Assembly (NCBI GenBank): GCA_016700415.1
Contig: CP065018.1
Span: 1,928,001-1,992,000 of the forward strand
Source: Flavobacteriales bacterium
Lineage (GTDB): Bacteria > Bacteroidota > Bacteroidia > Flavobacteriales_F > PHOS-HE28
Length of the DNA: 64,000 nucleotides
Direction of reading: 5' to 3'
Position 1 is the stretch's first letter. The number at the start of each line of letters is the position of its first letter. Positions 36,014-46,500 of the stretch are shown here, in pieces. Both the position numbers and the translations under genes were made by a program. The notes beneath the pieces are model-generated. The model was given only the letters and a program-made list of their open reading frames with translations, was not told the DNA's origin and made no database searches.

Positions 36014-38764
36014 TTACGTGTCGCCGGCCAGGCAATACGAGCAGTACTTGCTCTGGGGGTCATGCTCGATCGGTACTGTGGGGTCCATCATCTGCCGGAC
36101 CGCTTCAGTGAGCAGCTCATCGATCGCGAGCAATGCCTCCCGCGTGACCGTCGTTCCCTCTGGCAGTTGCATCAATAAGGGCTTACTGCTGGCCGCGCGC
36201 TGAAGCGGTAAAATTCCGGTCTGCACAGCGGCCACCTCCGGGTGCTCCTGAAGATAGAGCCAGGCATAAACCAGCAACTGCGCGGCATATCGCTTCTTCC
36301 CGAGGAGCGCGTCCAGCGTCATTTCCTTTACGGACAGATCGGCGGGATCCACCTTACCGGACTTGAGGTCCAGGATGCGCACCAGGCCGTCCCGTTGATC
36401 CACGCGGTCCAAGCGGCCTTTCATCAGCACCGGCGAACCGATCGCCTGAGCGGCCCTACCTAAAGCGTGTGTCAGGCCGACCTCCAGTTCAAGCGGGGTG
36501 ATCACCGCCCCTTCACCGACGGCATCGGCCTCATTCCGCAGGAAGCGTTGCGCGGCATGCACGGCCATTCGCACTTGCAACAACGGCTGTCCTTGGCCCA
36601 GTTGATCCCCCCCCACCTGCTTCTTCAGTTCGGCCACGATCATCGCTTCGATGTCCGTGGCCGCCTGCAACAAGGGCCCGGTCTGTAAAGGCTTTCCCAG
36701 CAACGGCCGGTAGACCGCTTCCATGGAAGCGTGCAGCGCATCCCCAAGCACATTTGGGGCGATGCGCACATCGATCTCCTCGCTTTCCTTCAGCTTCAGG
36801 ACATGCTTAAAATGGAAGTCCAATGGGCAGCGCAGCCAATCGCCCAAGGCGGATGGGGACAATCCTTTCTCCAGCTTCTCCCGCAGGGCCTTCAGCACGG
36901 CATCATTCTTCACCACGCTCACGCCGGACGTGTGGACCTCTGGCATAAGGATGCGTGCATCGAAGGCTTCCATCCGCTCTTCCTTTCCCTTGAAAAGCTC
37001 ATGTTGAAGTTGTAGGATGAAGCGGCTCGGGCCGGTGGGATCGGCGCCTTCGGGCCAGACCAGAACGGTCTCCCGGGCACGCTGCAGCATGCGTAAAAAA
37101 TTGTAGGCTTGCACCGCTTCGTTGCCATCGCGCAAGGGCATGCCGTGGGCGCGGCGCAGTTCGAAGGGAATGAAGGAGCGCTCAGCCCCTCCCGAAGGCA
37201 ACGAACCCTCCTGTGCCCCCAGCACGATCACGCGCTCCGGGTCCAATGCACGGGCCTCCAGCATCCCCATTATTTGTACGCCGGCCAAGGGTTCGCCGAA
37301 GAGCCCGATGCGGGCCCCGCCCAACAAGCGGTGGAACAGGGCCGAATACGCCTTCAGGTCCAGCTCATGCGCGTACCCGTCCAGCAACAAATGGATGCGG
37401 CGCAACACCAGCGAGGCCTGATAGATCTGTTCCGTGGCCAGCTCGTCACCGGCCATGGCGTGCATGGCCCACGAAAGTGCATGTGCGGTGACCACCGGCA
37501 TCCCGACCCGAACGTCCGTCACTTCGGTGAAGACATTGGCGGCATCCGGAAACAGCCCCGAGCGTTGGAAAGCGTCTTGCATGAACGGTGCGGGAACGAA
37601 TGCACGATGGGAACTTCTGATCGCAGTTGAGATCTGCGCCACGGCCGCCGCCACGGCGCCTTGCCTCAGGAACGGATGCCCCAGAAAGCGCTCCACATCG
37701 GCATGGAAGAAGCCCGCACCTGGGCGCGTGCCGGCATGCAGGCGGTTGAGAGCATCGAGATAAGAACCGATGGGCAGTTGAGCCACCGGCAGTCCCATGG
37801 TGATGTTCAGCGGGCCGAGGTCCGGCGGAAGTGCCTCCAACAGGGGCTGCAGCAGGCTTTCATCGGCGAGGACCACGGCGGTTCGGGCGCGGTCCTCGGC
37901 ACTGGCCTTCTTCAGCAGCTCGGCGGCGCACCATGCCTGGGAAACATCGTTCGGAGCGCGCACGGTTTGCAAGTGAAGATCTCCTTCGGCCAAGTTGTTC
38001 CCGATGGGAATGATGCCCGGTCCGAAGGTGCCGATCGCCTTGCGCAGATGCTGTCCAGCCTCCTGTTCCTTCCGATCGAAATAGTAGTGGTCCGCATCCC
38101 AGGCCAAACGGGCCGACCCCGTGCTTTGGAAGTGTCGCAGCACGGTTTCTTGTGCGGGTGTCAACGCGTTAAGACCGGCGAACCAGACGGCATTCCATTG
38201 GTTCTTCACTTCACTTGCGCTGGCTGCCGCTGTACGTTCGATCAGTCCCGTGGTGCCGGTCATTTGTTCCAGTAGGCGTGCGTTCAGCGCGGCATGGAGC
38301 TTACCGACCATGGCCCAGAAACGCACCATACGCTGCTGGCCTTGGCTCAATGGGTTGTCGTTGAAGGTCCATTCGATCTCCTCCCAGGAACGCAGATCAC
38401 GGTAGTAGCTCTCAAGGGGAACAAGGTGTGCATCGGCCTCGCTGATATCGGCCAAGGTGGTACCGGCCCACTGTAGAAAATCACCGAATGTTTGAGCCTT
38501 CTCACCCTCGACCATGCGGTAGGCCTCGTAGCCTTCGAAAAGCAGCTCTTCAGGCGCCAAAGGACGCAGCCCGGACAGCTCCTCCATGAAGGTGCCGATG
38601 GTGAAGATCTGCGGGCTCCATAGCGGCTGCCCTGCTTCCTCGCTCACCCATTTCCGCAGGTACAGACCGGCCCGCTGGCTGGGCAGCACCACCGCCACAT
38701 CGCGCAGCGCAGCGCCATGCTCGGCCAGAAGGGCCTTAGCGACTTGTTGAAGAAATGCGGTCAT
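36014..38764 (-). CDS. addB: AddB-like nuclease subunit (PD-(D/E)XK)
   Basis: Predicted second subunit of an AddAB/RexAB-type double-strand-break exonuclease, 916 aa. The N-terminal half is a degenerate helicase (AVVLPSQRAGLYLRKWV; VIVLGAQEGSLP). The C-terminal nuclease carries MKGRLDRVDQRDGLVRILDL-KSGK (metal Asp and catalytic Lys) and KRYAAQLLVYAWLY. A Cys in WLRCPLDFHF and the terminal YCSYC look like ligands of the iron-sulfur staple seen in AddB, though the fourth Cys is missing because the protein ends five residues later. The partner addA lies 4.8 kb away on the same strand. Confidence 0.85.
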   Translation of the reverse strand: MTAFLQQVAKALLAEHGAALRDVAVVLPSQRAGLYLRKWVSEEAGQPLWSPQIFTIGTFMEELSGLRPLAPEELLFEGYEAYRMVEGEKAQTFGDFLQWAGTTLADISEADAHLVPLESYYRDLRSWEEIEWTFNDNPLSQGQQRMVRFWAMVGKLHAALNARLLEQMTGTTGLIERTAAASASEVKNQWNAVWFAGLNALTPAQETVLRHFQSTGSARLAWDADHYYFDRKEQEAGQHLRKAIGTFGPGIIPIGNNLAEGDLHLQTVRAPNDVSQAWCAAELLKKASAEDRARTAVVLADESLLQPLLEALPPDLGPLNITMGLPVAQLPIGSYLDALNRLHAGTRPGAGFFHADVERFLGHPFLRQGAVAAAVAQISTAIRSSHRAFVPAPFMQDAFQRSGLFPDAANVFTEVTDVRVGMPVVTAHALSWAMHAMAGDELATEQIYQASLVLRRIHLLLDGYAHELDLKAYSALFHRLLGGARIGLFGEPLAGVQIMGMLEARALDPERVIVLGAQEGSLPSGGAERSFIPFELRRAHGMPLRDGNEAVQAYNFLRMLQRARETVLVWPEGADPTGPSRFILQLQHELFKGKEERMEAFDARILMPEVHTSGVSVVKNDAVLKALREKLEKGLSPSALGDWLRCPLDFHFKHVLKLKESEEIDVRIAPNVLGDALHASMEAVYRPLLGKPLQTGPLLQAATDIEAMIVAELKKQVGGDQLGQGQPLLQVRMAVHAAQRFLRNEADAVGEGAVITPLELEVGLTHALGRAAQAIGSPVLMKGRLDRVDQRDGLVRILDLKSGKVDPADLSVKEMTLDALLGKKRYAAQLLVYAWLYLQEHPEVAAVQTGILPLQRAASSKPLLMQLPEGTTVTREALLAIDELLTEAVRQMMDPTVPIEHDPQSKYCSYCLAGDT

Positions 38765-38768
38765 TGAT

Positions 38769-38893
38769 GGAACGCTGATGATCGCTGATAGTTAAGATGG
38801 GCACTGATGATCACGACATCCCCGACCCTGACCTTCCCTCGGTCCATTCCGGTCAAAGGTCTTTGTGTCCTTCGTGTACTTCGCGGTAGAAAC
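38769..38893. repeat. two intergenic repeat elements between addB and the 38934 gene
   Basis: 38769-38790 (gaacgctgatgatcgctgat) matches a second copy at about 43045-43062 (gaacgctgatgacgctgaaa). 38856-38893 (ctttgtgtccttcgtgtact then tcgcggtagaaa) matches the copies at 30893 and, inverted, 31770 and 6862. No gene is seen in the 169-bp gap. Confidence 0.5.
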
Positions 38894-38910
38894 TTCTGGT
38901 CATCCTCATC

Positions 38911-38918
38911 GATCTTTG
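38911..38918 (+). promoter_or_regulatory. candidate -7 box before the 81-aa gene
   Basis: GATCTTTG, 15 bp before the ATG at 38934, is the same octamer as at 35134 and close to TAnnTTTG. It is part of the palindrome CTTTGCGCAAAG. Confidence 0.3.
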
Positions 38919-38933
38919 CGCAAAGTAGCCCCC

Positions 38934-39179
38934 ATGGACGAAATCCGCTTTCCCTTGTACCGGCGCTCTTCGAACGGCCTTAACTGGTACCGGATCGACT
39001 CGGCTACGGAGTTCACGGAGGTTCAACAAGTGGGCAATCGATATGTGTCCCACCGGGTGAAGGCGATGATCTACCCGGAAAAAGTGCGGGTGATGGAGCT
39101 GATCGCGGCGGATGATGGACACGTGGTACTCTGTGATGAGGATGCGTTCGAAAGCGTCCTGGACAGGTCCAAAATGTGA
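38934..39179 (+). CDS. hypothetical 81-aa cytoplasmic protein
   Basis: A small soluble protein starting MDEIRFPLYRRSSNGLNWYR and ending SVLDRSKM. It has no signal peptide or membrane helix; the sequence alternates strands (VGNRYVSHRVKAMIYPEKV) and ends acidic. Not recognised, but the Bacteroidetes-like promoter octamer and clear coding composition support a real gene. It is isolated between repeats and a surface protein gene. Confidence 0.6.
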   Translation: MDEIRFPLYRRSSNGLNWYRIDSATEFTEVQQVGNRYVSHRVKAMIYPEKVRVMELIAADDGHVVLCDEDAFESVLDRSKM

Positions 39180-39290
39180 CCAAGTCCCGACCGACCTCCC
39201 TGATGGCGGACATTCTTCCCCGGCACAGGCAGCGCATTCGATGCCCCGGACGTCCTTACATTGAACCCGTAACCATCGGGCCGATCATTC

Positions 39291-40784
39291 ATGGCTTATA
39301 ACCCACCTTCTTGCTGGTTGCGTGCTTGGGGCAGTTGTGCCGCGATGACCCTAAACATTTGCCTTTTGGCCCAATCCGGCTATTTCGAACCGTTCAACAG
39401 CCACTCGCGCAAAGCCTATGTCGCTTCCAATAGTCCAGATCGGATCTACAGCTTGACTTTCGATTCCACGTCGGTGGTCGGAACGGATTCGGTGTATTGG
39501 CATTTTGGCCAATTGAATGAGGGTTCCTTGAATATTTCCCTGGATTGTCCGGGTTGGGGGCCTCCGTACTGCTTTCCCACCGACCTTCCCGAATGGTCCG
39601 GCAGCTTGTTCCGGAACAACGGGCACGGCAACTATGACCTGCGGAATTCAGCTGGGGATACGCTCCATTTCCATTTTGCGTTGGGGCCGGGTGATACCAG
39701 TGCCTTTTTTCAGGACCAGAGCCAACGTTTTGCGATCGTCCTGGAATCCTTGGACACTGCGACCGTGCTTGGCATCCAGGATTCCGTGCGCACTTATCGG
39801 ATCATGCACACCGACCTTTCGGGTACTGTCATTCCCTCGTTGCTGAACGACCAGCCCCTATGCATTGGCAAGGTTCTCGGACTCGTCAATTTCTTTCAGA
39901 TCGACTTGTTCCCTGAGGTGCTTCGTCCATTGGAAATGATAGGCAACAAGAACCCTGATGCGGGTTTCCACCAGATCACCGATGCCATGTTGTACGACTT
40001 TCACCCGGGGGATGTGGTGCAGACGCGTTCCAGCTTTTATCAGCCGGGCGGTCCGCCGTTTAACAATTACGACGTGTACGCCACGACTTTTTATTTGGCC
40101 CGTACGGACACTCCCGACTCCGTGATCTATGCCGTGGATCTGGAATCATTCAGCGCTATCACTGGCGCTCATTCCACCGGTTCCTCCATCAGGAAGTACA
40201 GCAAGAACCATGTGCTTTGGGAGATCCCCTTCGAGCGCTTCAGCAACGGATACCACCACAACCTCCATTTGGCTGATCATTGTGGTCTGGCACTTTGGAC
40301 CATGGAGTACTCGCCTGCTCTTTATCTGGCCTATTGTGCAGAAGGAAATTGCTGGGGCTCGTTTGACTCCAACGGCCCCCTACCGGATGAACACCATGTG
40401 GAGGTGCTCGGACTCGGCACGTACCTGTCCAGTTCCATACTGAGCTACCCTCAGCCCAGCGGTTTCAGTTCGACCCATTCCATCCCCTACTTTATGAAGA
40501 ACGGTGTGGAATGCGGCACGGAACATACCGTAGGGATCGACGAACTGGAAACTCCGCCGACGATGCTGATTTTTCCAAACCCCGGACAAACAACGGTACA
40601 GATCCGATCGCTGCAACCGCTCGTGCGGCTACGTCTGTTCAGCAGTGTAGGAACTATGGCATTGGACCTGATCCCTGCTGCTGATGGCCTCCTGGATATC
40701 AGCGGCTTGGCCTCTGGAACCTACTTGATGGACGCATCCTTGATCGGTGGCGGCAAGGCACACCGCGTGTTCATCAAGGAGTAG
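39291..40784 (+). CDS. T9SS type A sorting domain protein, function unknown
   Basis: Exported protein of 497 aa with an N-terminal signal-like segment ending near LLAQS. The middle (about 30-410) shows no recognised domain but many aromatic, Asp-rich strands. The last ~75 residues form a type A sorting domain (LIFPNPGQTTVQIRSLQP, RLFSSVGTMALDLIP, ISGLASGTYLMDAS, HRVFIKE). The ATG at 39291 is the only start before the signal segment. Export through T9SS is well supported; role unknown. Confidence 0.78.
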   Translation: MAYNPPSCWLRAWGSCAAMTLNICLLAQSGYFEPFNSHSRKAYVASNSPDRIYSLTFDSTSVVGTDSVYWHFGQLNEGSLNISLDCPGWGPPYCFPTDLPEWSGSLFRNNGHGNYDLRNSAGDTLHFHFALGPGDTSAFFQDQSQRFAIVLESLDTATVLGIQDSVRTYRIMHTDLSGTVIPSLLNDQPLCIGKVLGLVNFFQIDLFPEVLRPLEMIGNKNPDAGFHQITDAMLYDFHPGDVVQTRSSFYQPGGPPFNNYDVYATTFYLARTDTPDSVIYAVDLESFSAITGAHSTGSSIRKYSKNHVLWEIPFERFSNGYHHNLHLADHCGLALWTMEYSPALYLAYCAEGNCWGSFDSNGPLPDEHHVEVLGLGTYLSSSILSYPQPSGFSSTHSIPYFMKNGVECGTEHTVGIDELETPPTMLIFPNPGQTTVQIRSLQPLVRLRLFSSVGTMALDLIPAADGLLDISGLASGTYLMDASLIGGGKAHRVFIKE

Positions 40785-40904
40785 AGGTGGCTCCTTTTCA
40801 GGAGCCGGGCTTAGGCGTATTCTCGATCGGGATCGATCCATTCAGATTGCCTGACTTTGACAACCGGGGCAACCTGAAACCCTATCTTGGGGTCTTCAAA
40901 CCGC

Positions 40905-43031
40905 ATGCGCACTACCCTGCTCACCCTTTTCCTGGCTTGTTCACTGCACGGCTTCGCCACGCACATCCTGGGCGGGGAGATGTACTACACCTCTCTCGGC
41001 AACGACGATTACCAAGTGACCCTGCGCCTTTACCGGGATTGCGGGCCTGCCAACACCAACAATACCGCGCTGGACGCTCAGGCTGCCATCGGCATTTTCA
41101 ACAGCGCCGGTGTATTGGTGAACACCGTGCATTTCAACCTGCCGGCGGAAACGACCGTGCCGGTGGTGGTGAGCAATCCTTGCCTGACCATCCCGCCGAG
41201 CATCTGCACCAAGCAAGGCATCTACACCGGCGTGATCCACCTGCCCTCTGGCACCGGAGGATACACCTTGGCCTATCAGCGTTGCTGCCGGTCCCCTGCC
41301 GTGATCAACCTGAGCAACAACCCCAGCTCACAAGGCATGACCTGCACGGTGCAGGTGCCGGACCCGGACGTGACGGGGCCGAACAGCTCACCGGCCTTCG
41401 AGAACGACCCGCCCATGGTGCTCTGCTTGGACCAGACCATGACGCTCGACCAACTGGCGGTGGACCCGGACGGCGATTCGCTGGTCTATGCCATGTGCGC
41501 ACCACTGCAGGGCGGGGACAATACGATCAACATCATGCCCGACCCGCCGGCCGCTCCGCCATACCAGCCGGTGGTCTGGGCCCCGGGCTACTCCACCTCG
41601 AACCAATTGAATTCCAACCCGCCGGTCATCTTCGGTTCCAGCGATGGCCTGTTGACGCTTCACCCCACCACGCTCGGCAATTTCGCCGTCAGCTTGAGCG
41701 TGACCGAATACCGCGATGGTGTCGCCATCAGCCAAGTGATCCGCGACTTCCGCTTTCTGGTGGTGAATTGTGCACAAGCCATTGTCTCCGACTTCCAGGA
41801 CCAACAGAGCACCTGTGACGGCCTTTCCGTACTAATGACCAACCAGAGCACGGGGGCGAACTTCTACCACTGGGATTTCGGCGTTCCCGGCACCACTGCG
41901 GACACCTCGAACGCGGTGAACCCAGCCTTCACCTACCCCGCGCCCGGGAGCTACACCATCACGTTGATCGCCAATCCGGGCTGGCCTTGTGGGGACACCT
42001 CCTACAGCACCTACAACGTCCACGACCCCGTGCAGGTGGAATTCACTGCGCCGCCCACCTTGTGTACCGATCAGCTACCGGTGCAGGTAACGGCCTTCGG
42101 GAACTTCACCGCTTCGGCGAACGTGCAATGGGATTTCGGCACCGGCGTATCGCCCGACCCGAACGTGGCCACCACCACCGTCGGTTTTTCCACCTTGGGG
42201 AGCCACGCGGTCTCGGTTTCCGTGGACGACGGCGGCTGTACCGATCTCTTCACCGACACGATCCGCGTATTTCCCTTGCCCGTGCCCCTGTTCACTTCGG
42301 ACACGAACGGATGCGTGCCGTTCGGCCCCCAATTCACCAACAGCTCCACCGCTTGGACGCCACTGTACTACAACTGGCAGTTCGGTGACGGGGACAACAG
42401 CACGGACAGCCTACCCGACCATCACTACACCGTGCCAGGCATTTATGATGTCACCTTGTCGGTCTCCACGGATTCCGGCTGTGTGGCCACCCGCACGCTT
42501 ACCCTTCCGGGCCTGGTATCTGTCTGGCCACAACCCACGGCATGGGCCACGGCCATTCCTTCGGTCACAACGGTGCTCGATCCGGAAGTGACCTTCACGG
42601 ACTATTCCACGGATGCGGAGCACTGGGATTTCACGGTGGAGGGCATCCACTACGATACCACGAACTTCACGCACACCTTCAGCGATGCGGGCTGGTACAC
42701 CGCCTACCTCACGGTGACGAGCGGCGTGGGCTGCATGGACACCACCTCGATGCGCATCTTTATCGGCGACCATCTGTTCTTCGCCCCTACGGCCTTCAGC
42801 CCGAACGGCGACGGCATCAACGAGGTGTGGACACCCAGCGTGATCGGGGCGCGGGAATACCAGCTCGACATTTTCGACCGCTGGGGCCATTCCGTGTTCA
42901 GCACCACCGACCCCTCGAAAGGCTGGGACGGTAAGAACAGCTTGCCGGGGATGTATTCCTACAAGGCGTGGCTCACGGAGTACGGGCCGTTGGAGAAGGA
43001 GTACAACGGGAGCTTCGTGCTGATCCGGTAA
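40905..43031 (+). CDS. PKD-domain surface protein with T9SS type B domain
   Basis: Predicted exported adhesin-like protein of 708 aa. The signal peptide ends near HGFA (MRTTLLTLFLACSLHGFA), followed by THILGGEMYYTSLGND, an opening common to Bacteroidota gliding-associated proteins. PKD modules show YHWDFGVPGTTAD, VQWDFGTGVSPD, YNWQFGDGDNSTDS and a WDFTVEG variant. The C-terminus is a type B domain (FFAPTAFSPNGDGINEVW, DIFDRWGHSVF). The ATG at 40905 begins the signal peptide; a frame extension six codons upstream is not needed. Confidence 0.85.
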   Translation: MRTTLLTLFLACSLHGFATHILGGEMYYTSLGNDDYQVTLRLYRDCGPANTNNTALDAQAAIGIFNSAGVLVNTVHFNLPAETTVPVVVSNPCLTIPPSICTKQGIYTGVIHLPSGTGGYTLAYQRCCRSPAVINLSNNPSSQGMTCTVQVPDPDVTGPNSSPAFENDPPMVLCLDQTMTLDQLAVDPDGDSLVYAMCAPLQGGDNTINIMPDPPAAPPYQPVVWAPGYSTSNQLNSNPPVIFGSSDGLLTLHPTTLGNFAVSLSVTEYRDGVAISQVIRDFRFLVVNCAQAIVSDFQDQQSTCDGLSVLMTNQSTGANFYHWDFGVPGTTADTSNAVNPAFTYPAPGSYTITLIANPGWPCGDTSYSTYNVHDPVQVEFTAPPTLCTDQLPVQVTAFGNFTASANVQWDFGTGVSPDPNVATTTVGFSTLGSHAVSVSVDDGGCTDLFTDTIRVFPLPVPLFTSDTNGCVPFGPQFTNSSTAWTPLYYNWQFGDGDNSTDSLPDHHYTVPGIYDVTLSVSTDSGCVATRTLTLPGLVSVWPQPTAWATAIPSVTTVLDPEVTFTDYSTDAEHWDFTVEGIHYDTTNFTHTFSDAGWYTAYLTVTSGVGCMDTTSMRIFIGDHLFFAPTAFSPNGDGINEVWTPSVIGAREYQLDIFDRWGHSVFSTTDPSKGWDGKNSLPGMYSYKAWLTEYGPLEKEYNGSFVLIR

Positions 43032-43044
43032 ACCGGCTGGAATA

Positions 43045-43062
43045 GAACGCTGATGACGCTGA
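43045..43062. repeat. short intergenic repeat copy
   Basis: gaacgctgatgacgctgaaa-like sequence just after the PKD gene matches the copy at 38769-38790. Convergent neighbours are 65 bp apart. Confidence 0.35.
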
Positions 43063-43096
43063 AAGAGCGGATCCACACAGCTAATGCTAGTGTGGG

Positions 43097-43564
43097 TCAG
43101 TCTTCTTCATTCAACACCATGTCCACGTGCGGAATGCCGTCCCAGAGGTAATCGGCGCCGGTTCTTACGTAGCCGAGGTCCATGTAGAATTGTTGCAGGT
43201 GCGTTTGTGCCGCGATTGCGGAACGCGTGCTGCCATAGCGTTCACGCAGCACTTCAAATGCTTCCTGCATCACGCGCTTTCCGAGGCCGGTGCCGCGATG
43301 CTCCTTGTCCACTACCACGCGACCGACATGCGGTATGCCATCAGTGCTCGGCGGAAGGATCCTTGCATACGCGACCAACGCTCCGTCAGCTTGCCGACCA
43401 ACCACATGCAAGGCATCGGGATCTTCGCCGTCCACCTCGGGATAGGGGCAGTTCTGCTCCACAACGAAGACGTCTATACGAAGCTTCACGATGTCGTGAA
43501 AAAGCTGTGCATCCAGTTCGGAAAAATCGAACACCGACCATTGGAGTTGTTGCACACTGCTCAT
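43097..43564 (-). CDS. elaA: GNAT acetyltransferase, ElaA family
   Basis: A 155-aa acetyltransferase. The family start region LRIDVFVVEQNCPYPEVDG with D..DALHVVG is the hallmark of ElaA; the acetyl-CoA loop is VGRVVVDKEHRGTGLGKRVM, and IAAQTHLQQFYMDLGYVRTG closes the fold. Substrate unknown. It begins with an ATG at 43564 that overlaps the addA stop as ATGA, so it is co-translated with addA. Confidence 0.92.
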   Translation of the reverse strand: MSSVQQLQWSVFDFSELDAQLFHDIVKLRIDVFVVEQNCPYPEVDGEDPDALHVVGRQADGALVAYARILPPSTDGIPHVGRVVVDKEHRGTGLGKRVMQEAFEVLRERYGSTRSAIAAQTHLQQFYMDLGYVRTGADYLWDGIPHVDMVLNEED

Positions 43565-46500
43565 GCTTCCACCGGCACCAGCATGCCGTCGCTTACGTAG
43601 AGCAAGTAGCCTTCCACCGGCTTTCCCTCTATAACGTGAAGTAATTCGGTGTAGGCCCGTACTTGATCCGCATGCTTCTCGGAAGGCGCGCCGGTCTTGA
43701 TGTCCAGTACACGGAACACATCACCTTCGCGCACTACGCGGTCCGGTCGCACGGCATGGCCCTCAGCATTGAGCAACGTGGATTCGGTATGCACTTCCAA
43801 GCCTTCGCGGAAGAAGGGCGCCAGCTCCGGCTTGGCCAAGAGCGCTTCCAATTGCTTCGCGATGGCAGCTGTGACGTCCGGGCTCAGGCCCCAGCTGGTA
43901 CTTTCCATGGCCACGGCTTCCGGCAGGTCAGCAGGTGTGTGCACGCGGGCCAGCATGGCATGCACGGCGCGTCCGTGGCTGCGATACGGGTCGGGGTCGG
44001 CAGGGTCCCAGCCTTCCGGTGCCTCGCGACGAAGGGCCAATTCGCGCTCGCCCTGCGGAGCAGCGGAGGAAAGTTCGAAAGCTGCCGGTTCCTTTGGCAG
44101 GGCACCTCTCCGCTCCTTCTCGATCCGCGGGCCACGCATGCCAGCGCTCCACCTGGTGCCCGCTTCCAAGCCCAAGTGCTCGCGCAATGCCTTCGCCAGA
44201 AAGTCGTTCACACCTCCTGCAACACTGACGTAGAGCCTTTGTTCAGGACGGGTAAGCGCCACGTAAAGCACGTCGAGTTGATCGAGCTTTGTGAGCCGGT
44301 CCTCCTCCATCAGTTCCGGAATACCGAGGTCGGTCAACGCCGAGACCTTCTTCACCAATGCGCTGGGCGGGCCTTCCAATGCGGGTTCCGGCGTGATCCA
44401 GGTCCGTTCGCCGTTTCCGCCGCGCGAGCTCTTGCCCGCTTCGGGCACGATCACCACGGGGAACTGCAGGCCTTTTGCCTTGTGGACCGTCATCACTTGG
44501 ATCGCATCCAGCCCGGGCGTGCCGCCCACGGAGCGACCGCTGGCAGTGCGGTCCCAATGCTCCAAAAAGCCGGGCAGATCGTCGCCGCCCGTCTTGGAGA
44601 ATGCATGGGCCTCGTTCACCAGACCCATGATGAAGACGTCCGTTGCGGGATCATGTGCGAGCGCCTCGGCGATGCGACAGACCAAGGTGACCAAGGGCAA
44701 TCTCGCACTGATGCGCGGATGTTCGGAACGCCAGTGTCGGAGTAACTCCTGGGGCTTCTGGCCTTCGGGGAAGGGGTCCACCGTTTCCGCCTTCGCCCGC
44801 ACCGAAGCAATGGACTGCGCGGCAAGGGCGGCGTTCTCGTCCACCGGTCGCTGCAGCCATGCCAATACATGCACCACCGCGCAGGCAACGGGGTTCGCAC
44901 CGAGGGTAAGGCCGTCGGGGGATACCACCTCCCAGCCCTGTTGGGCCAAGTGGTCGCTGGCCGTGGCACCTTGTGCTTTGGTACGCACCAGCACGGCGAT
45001 GTCGCCTAAGCGGAAGTCGTCGGCAAGGCTGTCGCTAACCGCTTTCACCATCAGATCCCATGGCCCGTCTTCCTCGGCTTCCTTACCAGTGGCATAGCAG
45101 CTCACCTCCACGTAGCCTTCATCCTCGCGCACCATGGCCTGCTCATGGCGGTCGTACACGTTGCGTTCCTGTTCGTCCAACTCCAACTTCAGTCTGCCGG
45201 CCACATCATTATTGAAGGTGATGATGCTCCTTGCCGAGCGGTGGTTCGAAGCCAACGGCTCCACCGGCACGTGCGCACGAATTAATGCCGACTCGAACGC
45301 ATCGCCCCGCGCCAATAATTCTTTCCTGAAAATTTTCGGAAAGGCGACGAACTGCCGCGCCTCGCCATTGCGCCAGCGGTAGATGGCCTGCTTTGCATCG
45401 CCGACCAATAGCACGGAGCCGCCCGTGGAAAGCGCGTTCTCCACCAAAGGCAACAGCGCGTGCCATTGCATCAGGCTGGTGTCCTGGAACTCGTCGATCA
45501 GAAAATGCTGATACTTCTCGCCCAAGCGCTCATACAGGAAAGGCGCGGGTTCGTCCTGCACGATGGCCATCACCTTACGGGTGAGGTCGCTAAAGAAAGA
45601 GATGCCTTCCTCCCGTTTCAATTCCTCCAAGCGCTGATCAATGGAATTGAGGCTGGCTGTGGCCAACAGGTCGTGCGTGATGGCTTCGACGATGAAATAG
45701 TCGCGCATCTCCGTATCGCGCAGCGCCTCCACCGTTCCGATGGTCGTGCGGAACAGGGAGGCAAGGTTTTCGATCGCGCTGATCGCGGACGGCGTGGCAG
45801 ACCCGGAATGCCATTTGTCGCTTTCCAAGGTTTTTATCACATTCTTACCCATGTCGAACGGGCCATCGAAGTCACGCAGCTTCCTCAAGTAACTGATGAA
45901 GCCGCCCTTTCCGTTGGCGAGATCCTTATCGGTGAGCGCGGCACGTTCAATGGCATCGCAGGCATCGGCACCAAGCTTCCGCATGCGCTCGCGGAACTCC
46001 TTGGTACGCTGGCGCAAGCGTTTGTACAGTTCGAGGAACTGCTCGCTGTCCATTTCGCGCAGTGTGGCCAGATGCTCCAGCGCGTTCTCCTTAGTGAGCT
46101 GCGCAGAAAGCTCGAGCAACGGCTTGTCCGGACGCCAGGAGCTTTCGTCCTCCAGCAATTGCTCACAGGTGGCCACGAGCACCTTGGTGAGCGCGGCGTC
46201 ACGACCGGCCTCCTCCAACAACAGGTCCACGGCCTTGGCGCGGTAGTACTGTTCCTCGGTGGTCATGCGGAGCTCATGGTCCAGCTGCAGGTCGCGGGAA
46301 AAGGGCATCACCACGCGGCGTGTGAAGGCATCGATGGTGCTGATGGCCACCTGCGACCAGTGGTGAAGCATGTGCGTAAGCATCGCTTTCGCACGGCGGT
46401 GCAGTTCCTCGGCTGTGATGCCCGCTTCGGCCATCACACTGTCGCGCACGTCGGCCTTGGCGCCGTCCATTGGTTTCTCCGAGGCTAGAGCTTCGAGGTA

